The translations under genes were made by a program, and so were the position numbers. A DNA stretch of 64,000 bases from Bosea sp. NBC_00550 (GTDB lineage: Bacteria > Pseudomonadota > Alphaproteobacteria > Rhizobiales > Beijerinckiaceae). The notes below the pieces were generated by a model. That model was not told the origin of the DNA. It was given only the letters and a program-made list of their open reading frames with translations, and searched no databases. Below are positions 1-8,266 of the stretch, piece after piece. The stretch covers positions 2,046,001 through 2,110,000 of the forward strand of contig NZ_CP102772.1 of NCBI RefSeq assembly GCF_026020075.1, read 5' to 3'. How positions within the stretch are numbered: the stretch's first letter is position 1; every line of letters starts with the position of its first letter.

Positions 1-2398
1 CGCCGTCGAAAGCGGCAAGCGAGCCGGCCTCGACGGCGATGTCGAGATCCGGCAGCCCGGCGACACGACCGAAGCGGGCCGTGGACCAGATCGACCCCGG
101 CGACGGCGGTGTCGGACCCAACGACGCCGCGATCAACTGGCGCAGATCGGCTGAGGGGATCGCGATCCGGCCGGTATAGCGCCCCTCGCGCGGCAGGGTG
201 AGCACGCCGCTGGCAGCCATGCCGCCGAGATTTGCCCGGATGGCGTCGAGCTTCACCGCCTCGCTGGTCACCTCAAGGCGAGCATGCGCATCGAGGATGC
301 CGTCGGGCAGCAGCCTTGCGGGTCCCTCGGCCAGGATCTGGCCCGGCCCCTCGGCTTGGACCGAGAGCTGCGGCCCGCTTGCGCCGTCCTCCACGACGAT
401 GGAGAGCCCGGGCCCGGTGAGAGAGCCGACGGCCCGCCCTTGGCCCAGTTCGAGCGCCAACCTGCCGGCCCCACCCTGCATCGGTGTCGGCAGGCCGAGC
501 GCCGTGAAGGCCTGCCGCCGGTCGGCAAGGTCGAAGCCCAGATTGGCGCGGCTCCAGTTGCCGGCGCGATCGAGCAGGCCGCTGATCGTCAGCTTCCCCG
601 CTGCGGCTGCGCCTTCGGCGGAGAGCGCCGTCTCGCCGGACGCTGCCCGCGTCAGGCGGAAGCTGGCATCGAGCCGCGCCAAGCCTTCCCCTGCCCGTAT
701 CAGGGCCTGCGTGGCCGCTTCCGGCAGCAGCGGCCCGGCCAATGCGGTCAGGGTCTCGAACCGCGGCGCGCGGACTCGCCCGGTGATCTCCCCGCCCTCG
801 GCCAGAAGCGAGCCGGCGCCGGTGACGCTGACCCCGCCGAAACCGTCCACTGAAAGCCGGCTGAGCCGCCAGATATCGCCCTCCCGGCGCAGATCGAGGC
901 TGGCCGACCCCGGCGGGGCATTGCGGAAGCGCGCATTGGCAAGCGTCAGGTCCAGCGCGATGTCGCGCTGCCTGAACAGGCCACCGAGGCTCGCCCCCGG
1001 CGGCAGGGCGTCGAGCGCGAGCCCGCTCACCGTCGCCTTGGCGGCAAGCCGGGCCGGACCAGCCTCGCCGGAAGCGTCAAGCCGCAGGCCGGAGGAGCCG
1101 ACGACCAGCAGGCGCTGGAATGTAGCGCGCTCGCCCGCCCATGAACCGAGCGCGTCGGCATCGATCCGCCCGAACCCCGCGACGAAATCTGCCAGAGCCG
1201 GATCGAGGCCAGCACGCGCCAGCACCAGCGCGACCCGGCGCGCATCCTCGGCCTTGAGATTGATGCGGCCGGAAGCCCCGTCCGCACTGATACTCCCGCT
1301 CGCGCCGGCCAGCGCGCCGGCGACGCGCACAGAGGCCGAAGCATCGCTCAGCCCGCCATCATGCAGGCGGCCGCGCAAGGCAAAGCCCGAGAAATCCTCG
1401 CCGCGCCAGATGACCTGGTCAAGGTCGAGCCCGACATCGACCGTGCCCGGCAGGCCCTGCAGAGCCCGTTCGAAGCCCTGGCGCTCGGCCAGCGCCGCCA
1501 TCAGCGCATCGGCATCGAGCCTGCGCGCGCGCAGCGCCAGCGAACCGGCGCCCGTTCCGGGCAGATACTGGCCCTCGCCCTCCAGCCGCGCCGCGCCACC
1601 GGCGAGATCGAGCGTGAGCCCGGCGAGATCGAGCTGGCGGCTGCCGCCCTTGACCCTCCCGGAGAGCGCGACGGCCCCGCCCGGCGAGAGACCGAAGGCG
1701 CCATCGAGCTCGACGCCGACACGACCCTGCCCCGATGGCAGAACCAGCGAACCGTCGAAATTGAGCTGCAGATCCTCGCCGGTCAGGAAGGCCTTGGTGC
1801 GCAGCCGGCCGCCTTCTTCCAGCTCGCCCGTGGTCACGCGCAGCGAGGCGCCGGCCACCTCGCCCTCGAAGCGCCAGGGACCGGCGAGGCTGACCGCGGA
1901 CACCTCGGCGGCGATGGGCGAAAGCGAGACCGCCGGCTTGCCGGGCTCCCGCCAGATCAGGGCCGAGCGGCCGATCCGCAGGCGGTCGAGCCGCGCCTCG
2001 GCGGGGAGACCCTTGCCCGTTCGCGCGGGCATCTGGATCGCGCCGGCATCGTCGAGGACGAGCGAGATCGCGGCGCCGTCGATCTCGGCCTCGGAGAAGC
2101 GGAACTCCCCGCGCGCCATCGCGGCCAGCGCCAGCTCGACGGTCACCTGCTCGGCCGTCGCCGAACTCTTGGCGCCGTTGCCGCTGCCGATCCGGACGTT
2201 CTCAAGCGAGATGCGCGGCGAAGGCAGCAGGCGCAGGCCGATGGCACCGCCGATCTGCGTCTCGACGCCAAGCGCCTCGCTCAGCCTGGCCTCGATCTGA
2301 GGCCGGTAGGCCCGCCAGTCGACGAAGCCGGGGCCGATCAGGGCCGCCAGCAGCGCCAACACCAGCAGGCCGGCCAGAACTGTCAGGCTTTCACGCAA
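1..2398 (-). CDS. AsmA family envelope protein (C-terminus beyond the window)
   Basis: The minus frame starting at TTG 2398 is open to the left edge, so about 799 codons are visible and the C-terminus is missing. It begins LRESLTVLAGLLVLALLAAL, an N-terminal membrane anchor, followed by IGPGFVDWRAYRPQIEARL, the classic AsmA opening. The rest is a long repetitive beta-rich region with many Gly/Leu/Ala. AsmA-type proteins are inner-membrane anchored, span the periplasm and are linked to outer-membrane lipid homeostasis. No in-frame ATG exists between the upstream in-frame stop near 2464 and the membrane segment, so TTG is the best start; a weak AGGGAC lies about 12 bases upstream. The long plus-strand open frame over the same DNA is a high-GC shadow. 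Confidence 0.85.
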   Translation of the reverse strand, partial: MRESLTVLAGLLVLALLAALIGPGFVDWRAYRPQIEARLSEALGVETQIGGAIGLRLLPSPRISLENVRIGSGNGAKSSATAEQVTVELALAAMARGEFRFSEAEIDGAAISLVLDDAGAIQMPARTGKGLPAEARLDRLRIGRSALIWREPGKPAVSLSPIAAEVSAVSLAGPWRFEGEVAGASLRVTTGELEEGGRLRTKAFLTGEDLQLNFDGSLVLPSGQGRVGVELDGAFGLSPGGAVALSGRVKGGSRQLDLAGLTLDLAGGAARLEGEGQYLPGTGAGSLALRARRLDADALMAALAERQGFERALQGLPGTVDVGLDLDQVIWRGEDFSGFALRGRLHDGGLSDASASVRVAGALAGASGSISADGASGRINLKAEDARRVALVLARAGLDPALADFVAGFGRIDADALGSWAGERATFQRLLVVGSSGLRLDASGEAGPARLAAKATVSGLALDALPPGASLGGLFRQRDIALDLTLANARFRNAPPGSASLDLRREGDIWRLSRLSVDGFGGVSVTGAGSLLAEGGEITGRVRAPRFETLTALAGPLLPEAATQALIRAGEGLARLDASFRLTRAASGETALSAEGAAAAGKLTISGLLDRAGNWSRANLGFDLADRRQAFTALGLPTPMQGGAGRLALELGQGRAVGSLTGPGLSIVVEDGASGPQLSVQAEGPGQILAEGPARLLPDGILDAHARLEVTSEAVKLDAIRANLGGMAASGVLTLPREGRYTGRIAIPSADLRQLIAASLGPTPPSPGSIWSTARFGRVAGLPDLDIAVEAGSLAAFDG

Positions 2399-2535
2399 CG
2401 TTCGCTTTCTGTCCCTGTCGCCGAGATGGCGCAGCGCCGGTTGGAAACCGGCAGCCGCGCGCGATCATGCCTGCAAGTCGCGGCGGGATCACGACATTTT
2501 CGCGAAGGGCGCGGGCAGCGCAAGCCGCGCCGATG

Positions 2536-3981
2536 TCACAGGACGACGATTTTGCCGGGATTGAGGATGTTCTGTGGATCGAGCGCCCGCTTCAGCGTCC
2601 GCATCACCGCGAGCGCCTCCGGCCCATGTTCCTGTTCGAGATACTTCATCTTCTTCTGGCCGACGCCGTGCTCGCCGGTGCAGGTGCCGCCCATGGCGAG
2701 CGCGCGCTTGACCAGCCGGTCGATGAAGCCCTGCGCCCGCTCGACCTCGCCCGCGTCGTTGAGGTCGACCAGCGGCTGGGTGTGGAAATTGCCATCGCCG
2801 ACATGGCCCGCGATCGGCGCGATCAGCCCGGAGGCCTCGATGTCGCGCTTGGTCTCCTCGACGCATTCGGCGAGCTGCGAGATCGGCACGCAGACATCGG
2901 TCGCGACCGACTCGAAGCCGGGCCTGAGCGCCTTGGCCGCCCAATAGGCGTCATGCCGCGCCTGCCAGAGCTTGGAACGGTCCTCCGCCTTGGTCGCCCA
3001 GTCGAAGGGGCCGCCGCCAAATTCGGCAGCGATCTCGCCGAAGCGCTCGGACTGCTCGGCAACGCCGGCTTCCGTGCCGTGGAACTCGACGAAGAGCATC
3101 GTCGTCTCCGCCAGGCCGAGCTTGGCATGCAGATTGACGCCGCGGATCATCACGTCGTCGAGCAATTCGATGCGCGCGACAGGCAGGCCGGTCTGGATGG
3201 TCAGGATCGTCGCGTCGCAGGCCGCCTTCACCGAAGGGAAGGGGCAGACGCCGGCGGCGATAGCCTCCGGGATGCCGTGCAGCTTCAGCGTCACCTCGGT
3301 GATGATGCCGAGCGTGCCTTCAGAGCCGACGAGCAGGCGCGTGAGATCGTAGCCGGCCGAGGTCTTGCGGGCCCGCGTCGAGGTCTTGACGACGGAGCCA
3401 TCAGCCATCACCGCCGTCAGCGCCAGAACATTGTCTTTCATCGTCCCATAGCGGACGGCATTGGTGCCGGAGGCGCGCGTCGCCGCCATGCCGCCGATCG
3501 AGGCGTCGGCGCCGGGATCGATCGGGAACATCAGGCCCTGGTCGCGCAGATGCTCGTTGAGCTCCTTGCGAGTCACGCCAGCCTCGACCACCACGTCGAG
3601 GTCCTCGCCATGGACGGCGATGATCCGCTTCATCTGCGACATGTCGATGCAGACGCCGCCGAAGGGCGCGTTGACATGACCTTCCAGCGAAGTGCCTGTA
3701 CCGAAAGCGATAACCGGCACGCCATGCGCGGCGCAGAGCTTCACGATCTCGGAGACCTCTTCCGTGCTCTGCGGGAAGACCACGGCATCCGGCGGCTGGT
3801 TCGGGATCCAGGTCAGGGTGTGGCCGTGCTGCTGGCGCACCGCGAGGCTGGTGACCAGCCGGTTGCCGAAGCGCGCGGCCAGCGCCTGCGTCACGGCTGC
3901 GACGGCATCGGGAGAAGGCGGCAGCACTGCGGCGGAGGCAGGGCTGTCATGAAGGGCGGCGGCAGGCAGGCTCATTGTCAA
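2536..3981 (-). CDS. FAD-linked oxidase, D-lactate dehydrogenase (cytochrome)/GlcD type
   Basis: The product has 481 residues, the normal length for this family. The FAD-binding PCMH-type domain spans about residues 65-240 (PQSTEEVSEIVKLC, then AFGTGTSLEGH). The C-terminal FAD-oxidase domain ends with the family signature CTGEHGVGQKKMKYL from about residue 434 and the tail DPQNILNPGKIV. Such enzymes oxidise D-lactate or another 2-hydroxy acid and pass electrons to cytochrome c or quinone. The exact substrate cannot be read from sequence; D-lactate is the most likely, glycolate or 2-hydroxyglutarate are alternatives. It is transcribed away from the thioesterase at 4179, with about 200 bases between them. 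Confidence 0.88.
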   Translation of the reverse strand: MTMSLPAAALHDSPASAAVLPPSPDAVAAVTQALAARFGNRLVTSLAVRQQHGHTLTWIPNQPPDAVVFPQSTEEVSEIVKLCAAHGVPVIAFGTGTSLEGHVNAPFGGVCIDMSQMKRIIAVHGEDLDVVVEAGVTRKELNEHLRDQGLMFPIDPGADASIGGMAATRASGTNAVRYGTMKDNVLALTAVMADGSVVKTSTRARKTSAGYDLTRLLVGSEGTLGIITEVTLKLHGIPEAIAAGVCPFPSVKAACDATILTIQTGLPVARIELLDDVMIRGVNLHAKLGLAETTMLFVEFHGTEAGVAEQSERFGEIAAEFGGGPFDWATKAEDRSKLWQARHDAYWAAKALRPGFESVATDVCVPISQLAECVEETKRDIEASGLIAPIAGHVGDGNFHTQPLVDLNDAGEVERAQGFIDRLVKRALAMGGTCTGEHGVGQKKMKYLEQEHGPEALAVMRTLKRALDPQNILNPGKIVVL

Positions 3982-4178
3982 GATCCGGTTTTGGCGCTTA
4001 GACTTGGAACAGATCGGTTTCGCAATTGGTTACGGTCTGACATCATCCTGGCTGCCACAGCCGGGGCGAAGTGCTGACGCTGATTGCGATCGATGCATAG
4101 TAGATCATGCGACGACAAAATGGGCATCCGCAATAATGCGGCCGTCCCTTGATCGAGGCGCCTGACAGGGAGGCGATC

Positions 4179-4745
4179 ATGAAACACGATACACGCGCCC
4201 CGGCGCTGTTCTTCGCACCCTTCGTCTCCTCGGCGATGCGGGTCGAGCCGCAGTGGATCGACTATAACGGCCATCTCAACATGGCGTACTACCATGTCCT
4301 GTTCGATCGCGCGGTCGACGAGGTCTTCTCGCTGGTCGGCCTGACGCGGGACTATGTCGAGACGCGGCACGCCTCCACCTTCACGGCGGAATGCCACATC
4401 CTCTACAAGCGCGAGCTGACGGAAGGCGATCTCGTCCGCGTCACCGCCCAGCTCATCGGCTTCGACGACAAGCGCCTGCACTATTATCTCGAGATGCGCC
4501 ACGCCCATGAGGGCTGGCTCGCCGCGACGAGCGAGAACCTGTCTCTTCACGTCGATATGCTCCATCGCAGGGTCGTGCCCTTCCCGGCCGACATTCTCGC
4601 GAACATCGCCCTGATGAAGGCCGCCCACGGCATGATGCAGGTGCCGGCCACGATCGGGCGCATCATCGGCATGCCCAGGAAATCGGCGATCCGGGTCGGC
4701 GAGATGGCTGAAGAGCGCGAGACCGAGATCGAAACGCGCCACTGA
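4179..4745 (+). CDS. hot-dog fold acyl-CoA thioesterase
   Basis: The product has 188 residues. The N-terminal motif PQWIDYNGHLNMAYYHVLFD is the signature of 4-hydroxybenzoyl-CoA-thioesterase-like hot-dog proteins, with the conserved Asp and Asn-Gly-His. Later segments such as ECHILYKRELTEGD fit the second half of the fold. Close relatives include the betainyl-CoA/carnitine-catabolism thioesterases, so a role in short-chain or betainyl-CoA hydrolysis is possible but inferred. The ATG at 4179 is preferred over an upstream TTG at 4149 because AGGGAGG lies just before it. No carnitine catabolic genes are adjacent, so the pathway is uncertain. Confidence 0.8.
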   Translation: MKHDTRAPALFFAPFVSSAMRVEPQWIDYNGHLNMAYYHVLFDRAVDEVFSLVGLTRDYVETRHASTFTAECHILYKRELTEGDLVRVTAQLIGFDDKRLHYYLEMRHAHEGWLAATSENLSLHVDMLHRRVVPFPADILANIALMKAAHGMMQVPATIGRIIGMPRKSAIRVGEMAEERETEIETRH

Positions 4746-4757
4746 GCGGCCCGCGCC

Positions 4758-5567
4758 TCAGACATCCTCGTCGGGAATCTTCAGCTTGTGCCCGCAGGCC
4801 TTGCAGTAGACCGCGTCGGGCTCATGCCGTTGCAGCGCGCATTCCGGGCAGGGAAACAGCACCTTGTTGGGACGAAACAGCGCCTGCGCCAGCCGCACGA
4901 ACAGCGTGATCCCGACGATCATCACCACGATCGACGTCAGCTTGCCGGCGACACCGGGCAACGTCACGTCGCCGAAGCCGGTCGTGGTCACGGTGGCGAC
5001 CGTGAAGTAGAGCGCCTGGACATAGCTCTCCAGCCCGCCCGCCTGCCGGAAGAAGAAGGTGTAGACGAAGCCGGTGACGACGAAGAGGAAGGTCGCGATG
5101 TTGCTCAGCGCCCGCACGACGTTCTCCCACTCGCGGAAGCGGGTGGCGCGAAACTGAGACCAGACGATGCCTTTGTGCGAGAGCGACCAGAGACGCAGGA
5201 TGCGCAGGAAGCCGAAATTCTCCAGCCATTGCGGCGCCAGCAACGTCGACAGGATGAACAGGTCGAGCAGCATGGTCGGCTGGCGTAGCAGCCGCAGCAT
5301 GTTGGTCGAGGCGAGCAGCCGGGCCCCGATCTCCGCCACCATGATCACCGCGACCGAATAATCGATCCAGAGGAATGCCGGCTGCTCCCGTAGCAGCGGC
5401 GTGGCGACGAAGAAGGCGATGATCAGCAGATCGACGATCGTCGTGACCGCCTGGAAGCGCAGGGCCGCGGGCGTGCGGCCGTGATAGAGCTGGCGCAGCC
5501 GGTCGCGAAGGCATTCGAAACGGCTCTCTTCGGGTGGGGCGTCGGCGGCATCCATTGCGGCGAGCAT
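4758..5567 (-). CDS. voltage-gated-like K+ channel with C-terminal zinc ribbon
   Basis: This 269-residue protein has an S1-S4-like set of membrane segments (about residues 42-125), with arginines in LRILRLWSLSHK resembling an S4 sensor. A pore domain follows with the filter TTTGFGDV (about residues 194-201), a variant of TVGYGD, and then a last membrane helix (about 208-230). After the pore the tail carries CPEC (240-243) and CKAC (255-258), a compact zinc ribbon. Family knowledge supports potassium conduction; the zinc ribbon is an unusual cytoplasmic appendage. It lies 52 bases after btaB on the same strand and might be cotranscribed with btaAB. Confidence 0.8.
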   Translation of the reverse strand: MLAAMDAADAPPEESRFECLRDRLRQLYHGRTPAALRFQAVTTIVDLLIIAFFVATPLLREQPAFLWIDYSVAVIMVAEIGARLLASTNMLRLLRQPTMLLDLFILSTLLAPQWLENFGFLRILRLWSLSHKGIVWSQFRATRFREWENVVRALSNIATFLFVVTGFVYTFFFRQAGGLESYVQALYFTVATVTTTGFGDVTLPGVAGKLTSIVVMIVGITLFVRLAQALFRPNKVLFPCPECALQRHEPDAVYCKACGHKLKIPDEDV

Positions 5568-5619
5568 AGGCGCTCGCCGGATGAGCCGCTACCAGCGCCG
5601 CCGCCGGCCGGGCTGCATA

Positions 5620-6285
5620 TCAGCGGCGCGTCACGACGGCGTGGACCGCATAGCCACGATAGGGCGCGGCGAGCCGGCAATCGGCGCCGGCCGCCTCCGC
5701 GAGCGCGCGCACGGTGCCCGGCAAATCCTCCCGCGGCGTGACGTGGAACAGGCCGAGCCAGCGCAGCAGCATCGCTTTGAAGGCGGCGGGCAAACCATCC
5801 TGATCGCCGAAATCGACGATATGCAGCGCCCCACCCTCGTCCAGACGGCGCAAAGCCTCGGCGATGACGCCCTGCCAGGGCGGGATCATCGACAGCGCAT
5901 AGGAGATCACGATCCGGTCGAAGCCGGGAAGGCCGAACATGGCCTGCGGATCGAAATCAGTGGCATCGGCCTGCGCAAGACTGATCCGATCCTCCAGTCC
6001 CGCACGCGCTACCGAGGCGCGCGCCGTCGCCAGCATCTCGCCGGAGACGTCGAGCCCGTAGCAGGCGCAGTCCGGGTAGCGCCGCGCGATCCGGATCAGG
6101 TTACGCCCGGTGCCGCAGCCGATCTCCAGAACGGTCGCGCCGGATGGCGGCCGCAGGCCATCGATCAACTGGTCGCGGCCGAGCAGGTAGAACTTCCGAC
6201 TGGCATCGTAGATATGGCGCTGATGCCGGTAGATCCGGTCCATCAGCCCGGCGGCGGTGCCGGCCGATGCCTCGGCCGCGCTCAT
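5620..6285 (-). CDS. btaB: S-adenosylmethionine:diacylglycerylhomoserine N-methyltransferase BtaB
   Basis: The product is a 221-residue class I methyltransferase with motif I VLEIGCGTGRNL at about residues 50-60 and the post-motif GLDVSGEMLATAR. BtaB adds three methyl groups to diacylglyceryl-homoserine, giving the betaine lipid DGTS at the inner membrane. The assignment rests mainly on context: the start ATG overlaps the stop of btaA in an ATGA arrangement, which is the known btaAB operon order. The frame stays open upstream through btaA, but the ATG at 6285 directly at the btaA stop is the sensible start. On its own the protein would only be called a generic methyltransferase. Confidence 0.85.
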   Translation of the reverse strand: MSAAEASAGTAAGLMDRIYRHQRHIYDASRKFYLLGRDQLIDGLRPPSGATVLEIGCGTGRNLIRIARRYPDCACYGLDVSGEMLATARASVARAGLEDRISLAQADATDFDPQAMFGLPGFDRIVISYALSMIPPWQGVIAEALRRLDEGGALHIVDFGDQDGLPAAFKAMLLRWLGLFHVTPREDLPGTVRALAEAAGADCRLAAPYRGYAVHAVVTRR

Positions 6286-7547
6286 CGGGCCTGCCCCTTC
6301 AGGACATAGAGGTGGAAGCCGCCATAGATCGCGGAACGGTCCTGCCGGCACAGTTCGCGGCTGCGCTCTTCCTCGTAGCGCCACTGGTCGAGGATCGCGG
6401 CCGGCACCCGCCCCGGCAGCAGGCGCTCGTCGGCCGCCGTGCGGAAGATCACCCGTGCACCCGGACGCGCGGTGCGCGTGATCTGCGACCACAGCGCCGT
6501 CAGGTCGGCATCGTTCATCCAGTCCTGGGCATCGAGCAGCACATAGGCGTGGCAGCTCTCGGCCGGCTGGTCCTCCAGCAACGCCGTGACCGGGGTCTGG
6601 CGATAGGACACGTTCGAGGCGCGCGCCTTGACCGTCGCGAAATGCGCCGGCTGCAGATAGGGCGGCAGCGCCGCATCGGCGCCTTCGCCATAGCGCCGGC
6701 CGAAGGCCTGCTGGGCGAAGTAGTTGCCCTTGAGGTCGAAATCGCAGGCGAGACGTTCGAGCCGCAGCTTCAGCGCCCCCAGGATGCCGTCCTCGCCATC
6801 GGCGGCGAGCGCCTTGTACTGCGCCGGCGGGATGCCGAGCCCGTAAAGCGAGGCCGGCTGCCGCACCAGCCAGCGCACCAGCCGGCGCTCGAAGACCGGC
6901 GCGAGGTGCTGCTCGTAGAGCGCCCTCTGCTCGGCGAGGTCGCGGGCGGCGAGCATCGCGCGGGGATTGCCGCCGAGCAGCCGCGCCAGCACATGGCCCG
7001 TGCCGATGAAGCGGCCGAGCAGCCCGTAGCGGTAGAAGCCGTTGGCGAAGAGGTTGATCCGGCGCCGGGCATTGAGCCCCCTGCCTTCCCAATATCCGCG
7101 CGAGACGGCGTCGAGATGCGGCGCGATCTCGCGGTCGTAGAGCGCGACATTGTCGCGCGCGTTCGCCCGGCCGAAGAAGCGCAGGAACGTTTCATGGCTT
7201 TCCAGCCGTGCCAGCGCCGCGAGCTTCAGCCGACCGAGCGCGATATGCGCCCCGTTGAGGTCGACGGCACTCACGCGGACTGGCGCCGCCGTTAGATAGG
7301 AGAGGATGTTGCAGGACCCCGAGGCGATCGCCACGACGTGGTCGTCGGCCTTGAGCTGCAGCGCCGCCATGTCGACGACCGGGTCCTCCCAGATCTGCGG
7401 ATAGACCAGACCCGAGAAGGCCCGCGCGAACAGCCATTCCAGCATGCCGGCCTTCGAGAGCGTCTTGCTGCGCCGGACCGCCGAGCCGAGCCCCGAACTG
7501 GTCATGCGGCGCGCGGCACGCGCCGTCTGTGTCGCTTGTTGCGTCAC
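6282..7547 (-). CDS. btaA: S-adenosylmethionine:diacylglycerol 3-amino-3-carboxypropyltransferase BtaA
   Basis: This is a 421-residue DUF3419/BtaA family protein. Typical segments are FSGLVYPQIWEDPVVDMAAL near residue 45 and IASGSCNILSYL near residue 75 (SAM-binding region), with a C-terminal DWMNDADLTALWSQI block. BtaA moves the aminocarboxypropyl group of SAM to diacylglycerol, forming diacylglyceryl-homoserine, the first step of DGTS synthesis. The start is GTG at 7547, behind the strong ribosome-binding site GAGGGAGGA. A Pho-box-like direct repeat lies 44-61 bases upstream, which suggests induction by phosphate starvation as known for Sinorhizobium and Rhodobacter. Confidence 0.9.
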   Translation of the reverse strand: MTQQATQTARAARRMTSSGLGSAVRRSKTLSKAGMLEWLFARAFSGLVYPQIWEDPVVDMAALQLKADDHVVAIASGSCNILSYLTAAPVRVSAVDLNGAHIALGRLKLAALARLESHETFLRFFGRANARDNVALYDREIAPHLDAVSRGYWEGRGLNARRRINLFANGFYRYGLLGRFIGTGHVLARLLGGNPRAMLAARDLAEQRALYEQHLAPVFERRLVRWLVRQPASLYGLGIPPAQYKALAADGEDGILGALKLRLERLACDFDLKGNYFAQQAFGRRYGEGADAALPPYLQPAHFATVKARASNVSYRQTPVTALLEDQPAESCHAYVLLDAQDWMNDADLTALWSQITRTARPGARVIFRTAADERLLPGRVPAAILDQWRYEEERSRELCRQDRSAIYGGFHLYVLKGQAR

Positions 7548-7590
7548 GGTTTCCTCCCTCTGCGGGTGGCGGGGCTGCTAGAGGAGTCGC

Positions 7591-7608
7591 GTGACGGTCA
7601 GGTGACGG
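7591..7608 (-). promoter_or_regulatory. Pho box (PhoB-type binding site) upstream of btaAB
   Basis: On the minus strand the sequence is CCGTCAC-CTGA-CCGTCAC: two identical 7-mers, 11 bases start to start. This matches the PhoB direct-repeat layout CTGTCAT-N4-CTGTCAT. It lies 44-61 bases before the btaA start codon, in the orientation and position expected for PhoB activation. PhoB binding itself is inferred. Confidence 0.72.
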
Positions 7609-7737
7609 CGCCCGGCGCATTGCCACAGCATCGTGAAATAGCGGGGCAGGCCGAGGGGTGAAATCCGGCCGGCGAGTCGCCATATTGCGAGGCACGAGAC
7701 GGATGGCGGCCCCACCGCCCGCTGAAAGGAGATCGCA

Positions 7738-8178
7738 ATGGGTCTGATGAGCATGTTCGGCGAGCCGAAGAAGGCGGACGAGACCTTCCCGTTCCAGCTG
7801 ACCGATGCAGAGTGGCGCGCGCGGCTGACGCCGGAGCAGTACCAGATCCTGCGCGGCCATGGCACGGAGCGGGCCGGCTCCTGCGCGCTCAACTTCGAGA
7901 AGCGCGCCGGCACCTTCTCCTGCGCCGGCTGCGGCCAGAAGCTGTTCAAATCCGGCAAGAAGTTCGAGAGCGGTACGGGCTGGCCGAGCTTCGACCAGCC
8001 GCTGGAAGGCGCGGTCGAGACCAGCGAAGACCGCAAGTTCGGCATGGTCCGCACCGAAGTGCATTGCGCCAACTGCGGCGGCCATCTCGGCCACGTCTTC
8101 CCGGACGGCCCGCCGCCCACCGGCCTGCGCTACTGCATCAACGGCGTGGCGATGAACTTCGAGGCAGCGGAAGGCTGA
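7738..8178 (+). CDS. msrB: peptide methionine-(R)-S-oxide reductase MsrB
   Basis: The product has 146 residues and is cytoplasmic, with no signal peptide. Zinc ligands are the pairs C62/C65 (CAGC) and C110/C113 (CANC). The catalytic cysteine is C133 in [12 protein letters not shown], and the ESGTGWPSF motif is intact. MsrB reduces the R-epimer of methionine sulfoxide in proteins with thioredoxin as reductant. The start has the purine-rich GAAAGGAGA upstream. It is divergent from btaA and is followed by a palindromic repeat rather than another gene of the same strand. Confidence 0.95.
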   Translation: MGLMSMFGEPKKADETFPFQLTDAEWRARLTPEQYQILRGHGTERAGSCALNFEKRAGTFSCAGCGQKLFKSGKKFESGTGWPSFDQPLEGAVETSEDRKFGMVRTEVHCANCGGHLGHVFPDGPPPTGLRYCINGVAMNFEAAEG

Positions 8179-8185
8179 ATTAGCG

Positions 8186-8264
8186 CGTCATGGTCGGGCT
8201 TGACCCGACCATCTCATGACGGGAAAGCGACGAAGAGATGCCCGGGTCAAGCCCGGGCATGACG
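8186..8264. repeat. two-hairpin intergenic palindromic repeat, copy 1
   Basis: The element opens CGTCATGGTCGGG and closes CCCGGGCATGACG. Hairpin 1 pairs TGGTCGGG with CCCGACCA and hairpin 2 pairs GCCCGGG with CCCGGGC, with ATCTC and GAGAT facing inward. It lies between convergent msrB and the acyl-CoA dehydrogenase and could act as a bidirectional transcription end. Related copies are at 43674, 48116, 54159 and 63661, with a more distant one at 50461. Confidence 0.8.
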
Positions 8265-8266
8265 CC

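Noticed and set aside
198..2300. 700-codon plus-strand open frame over the AsmA region
   Set aside because: Arg/Ser/Ala-rich composition typical of high-GC antisense frames; the minus frame has a clear AsmA N-terminus.
5620..7092. A 490-residue form of BtaB
   Set aside because: The N-terminal 270 residues are out-of-frame read-through of btaA; the ATGA overlap gives the true start at 6285.
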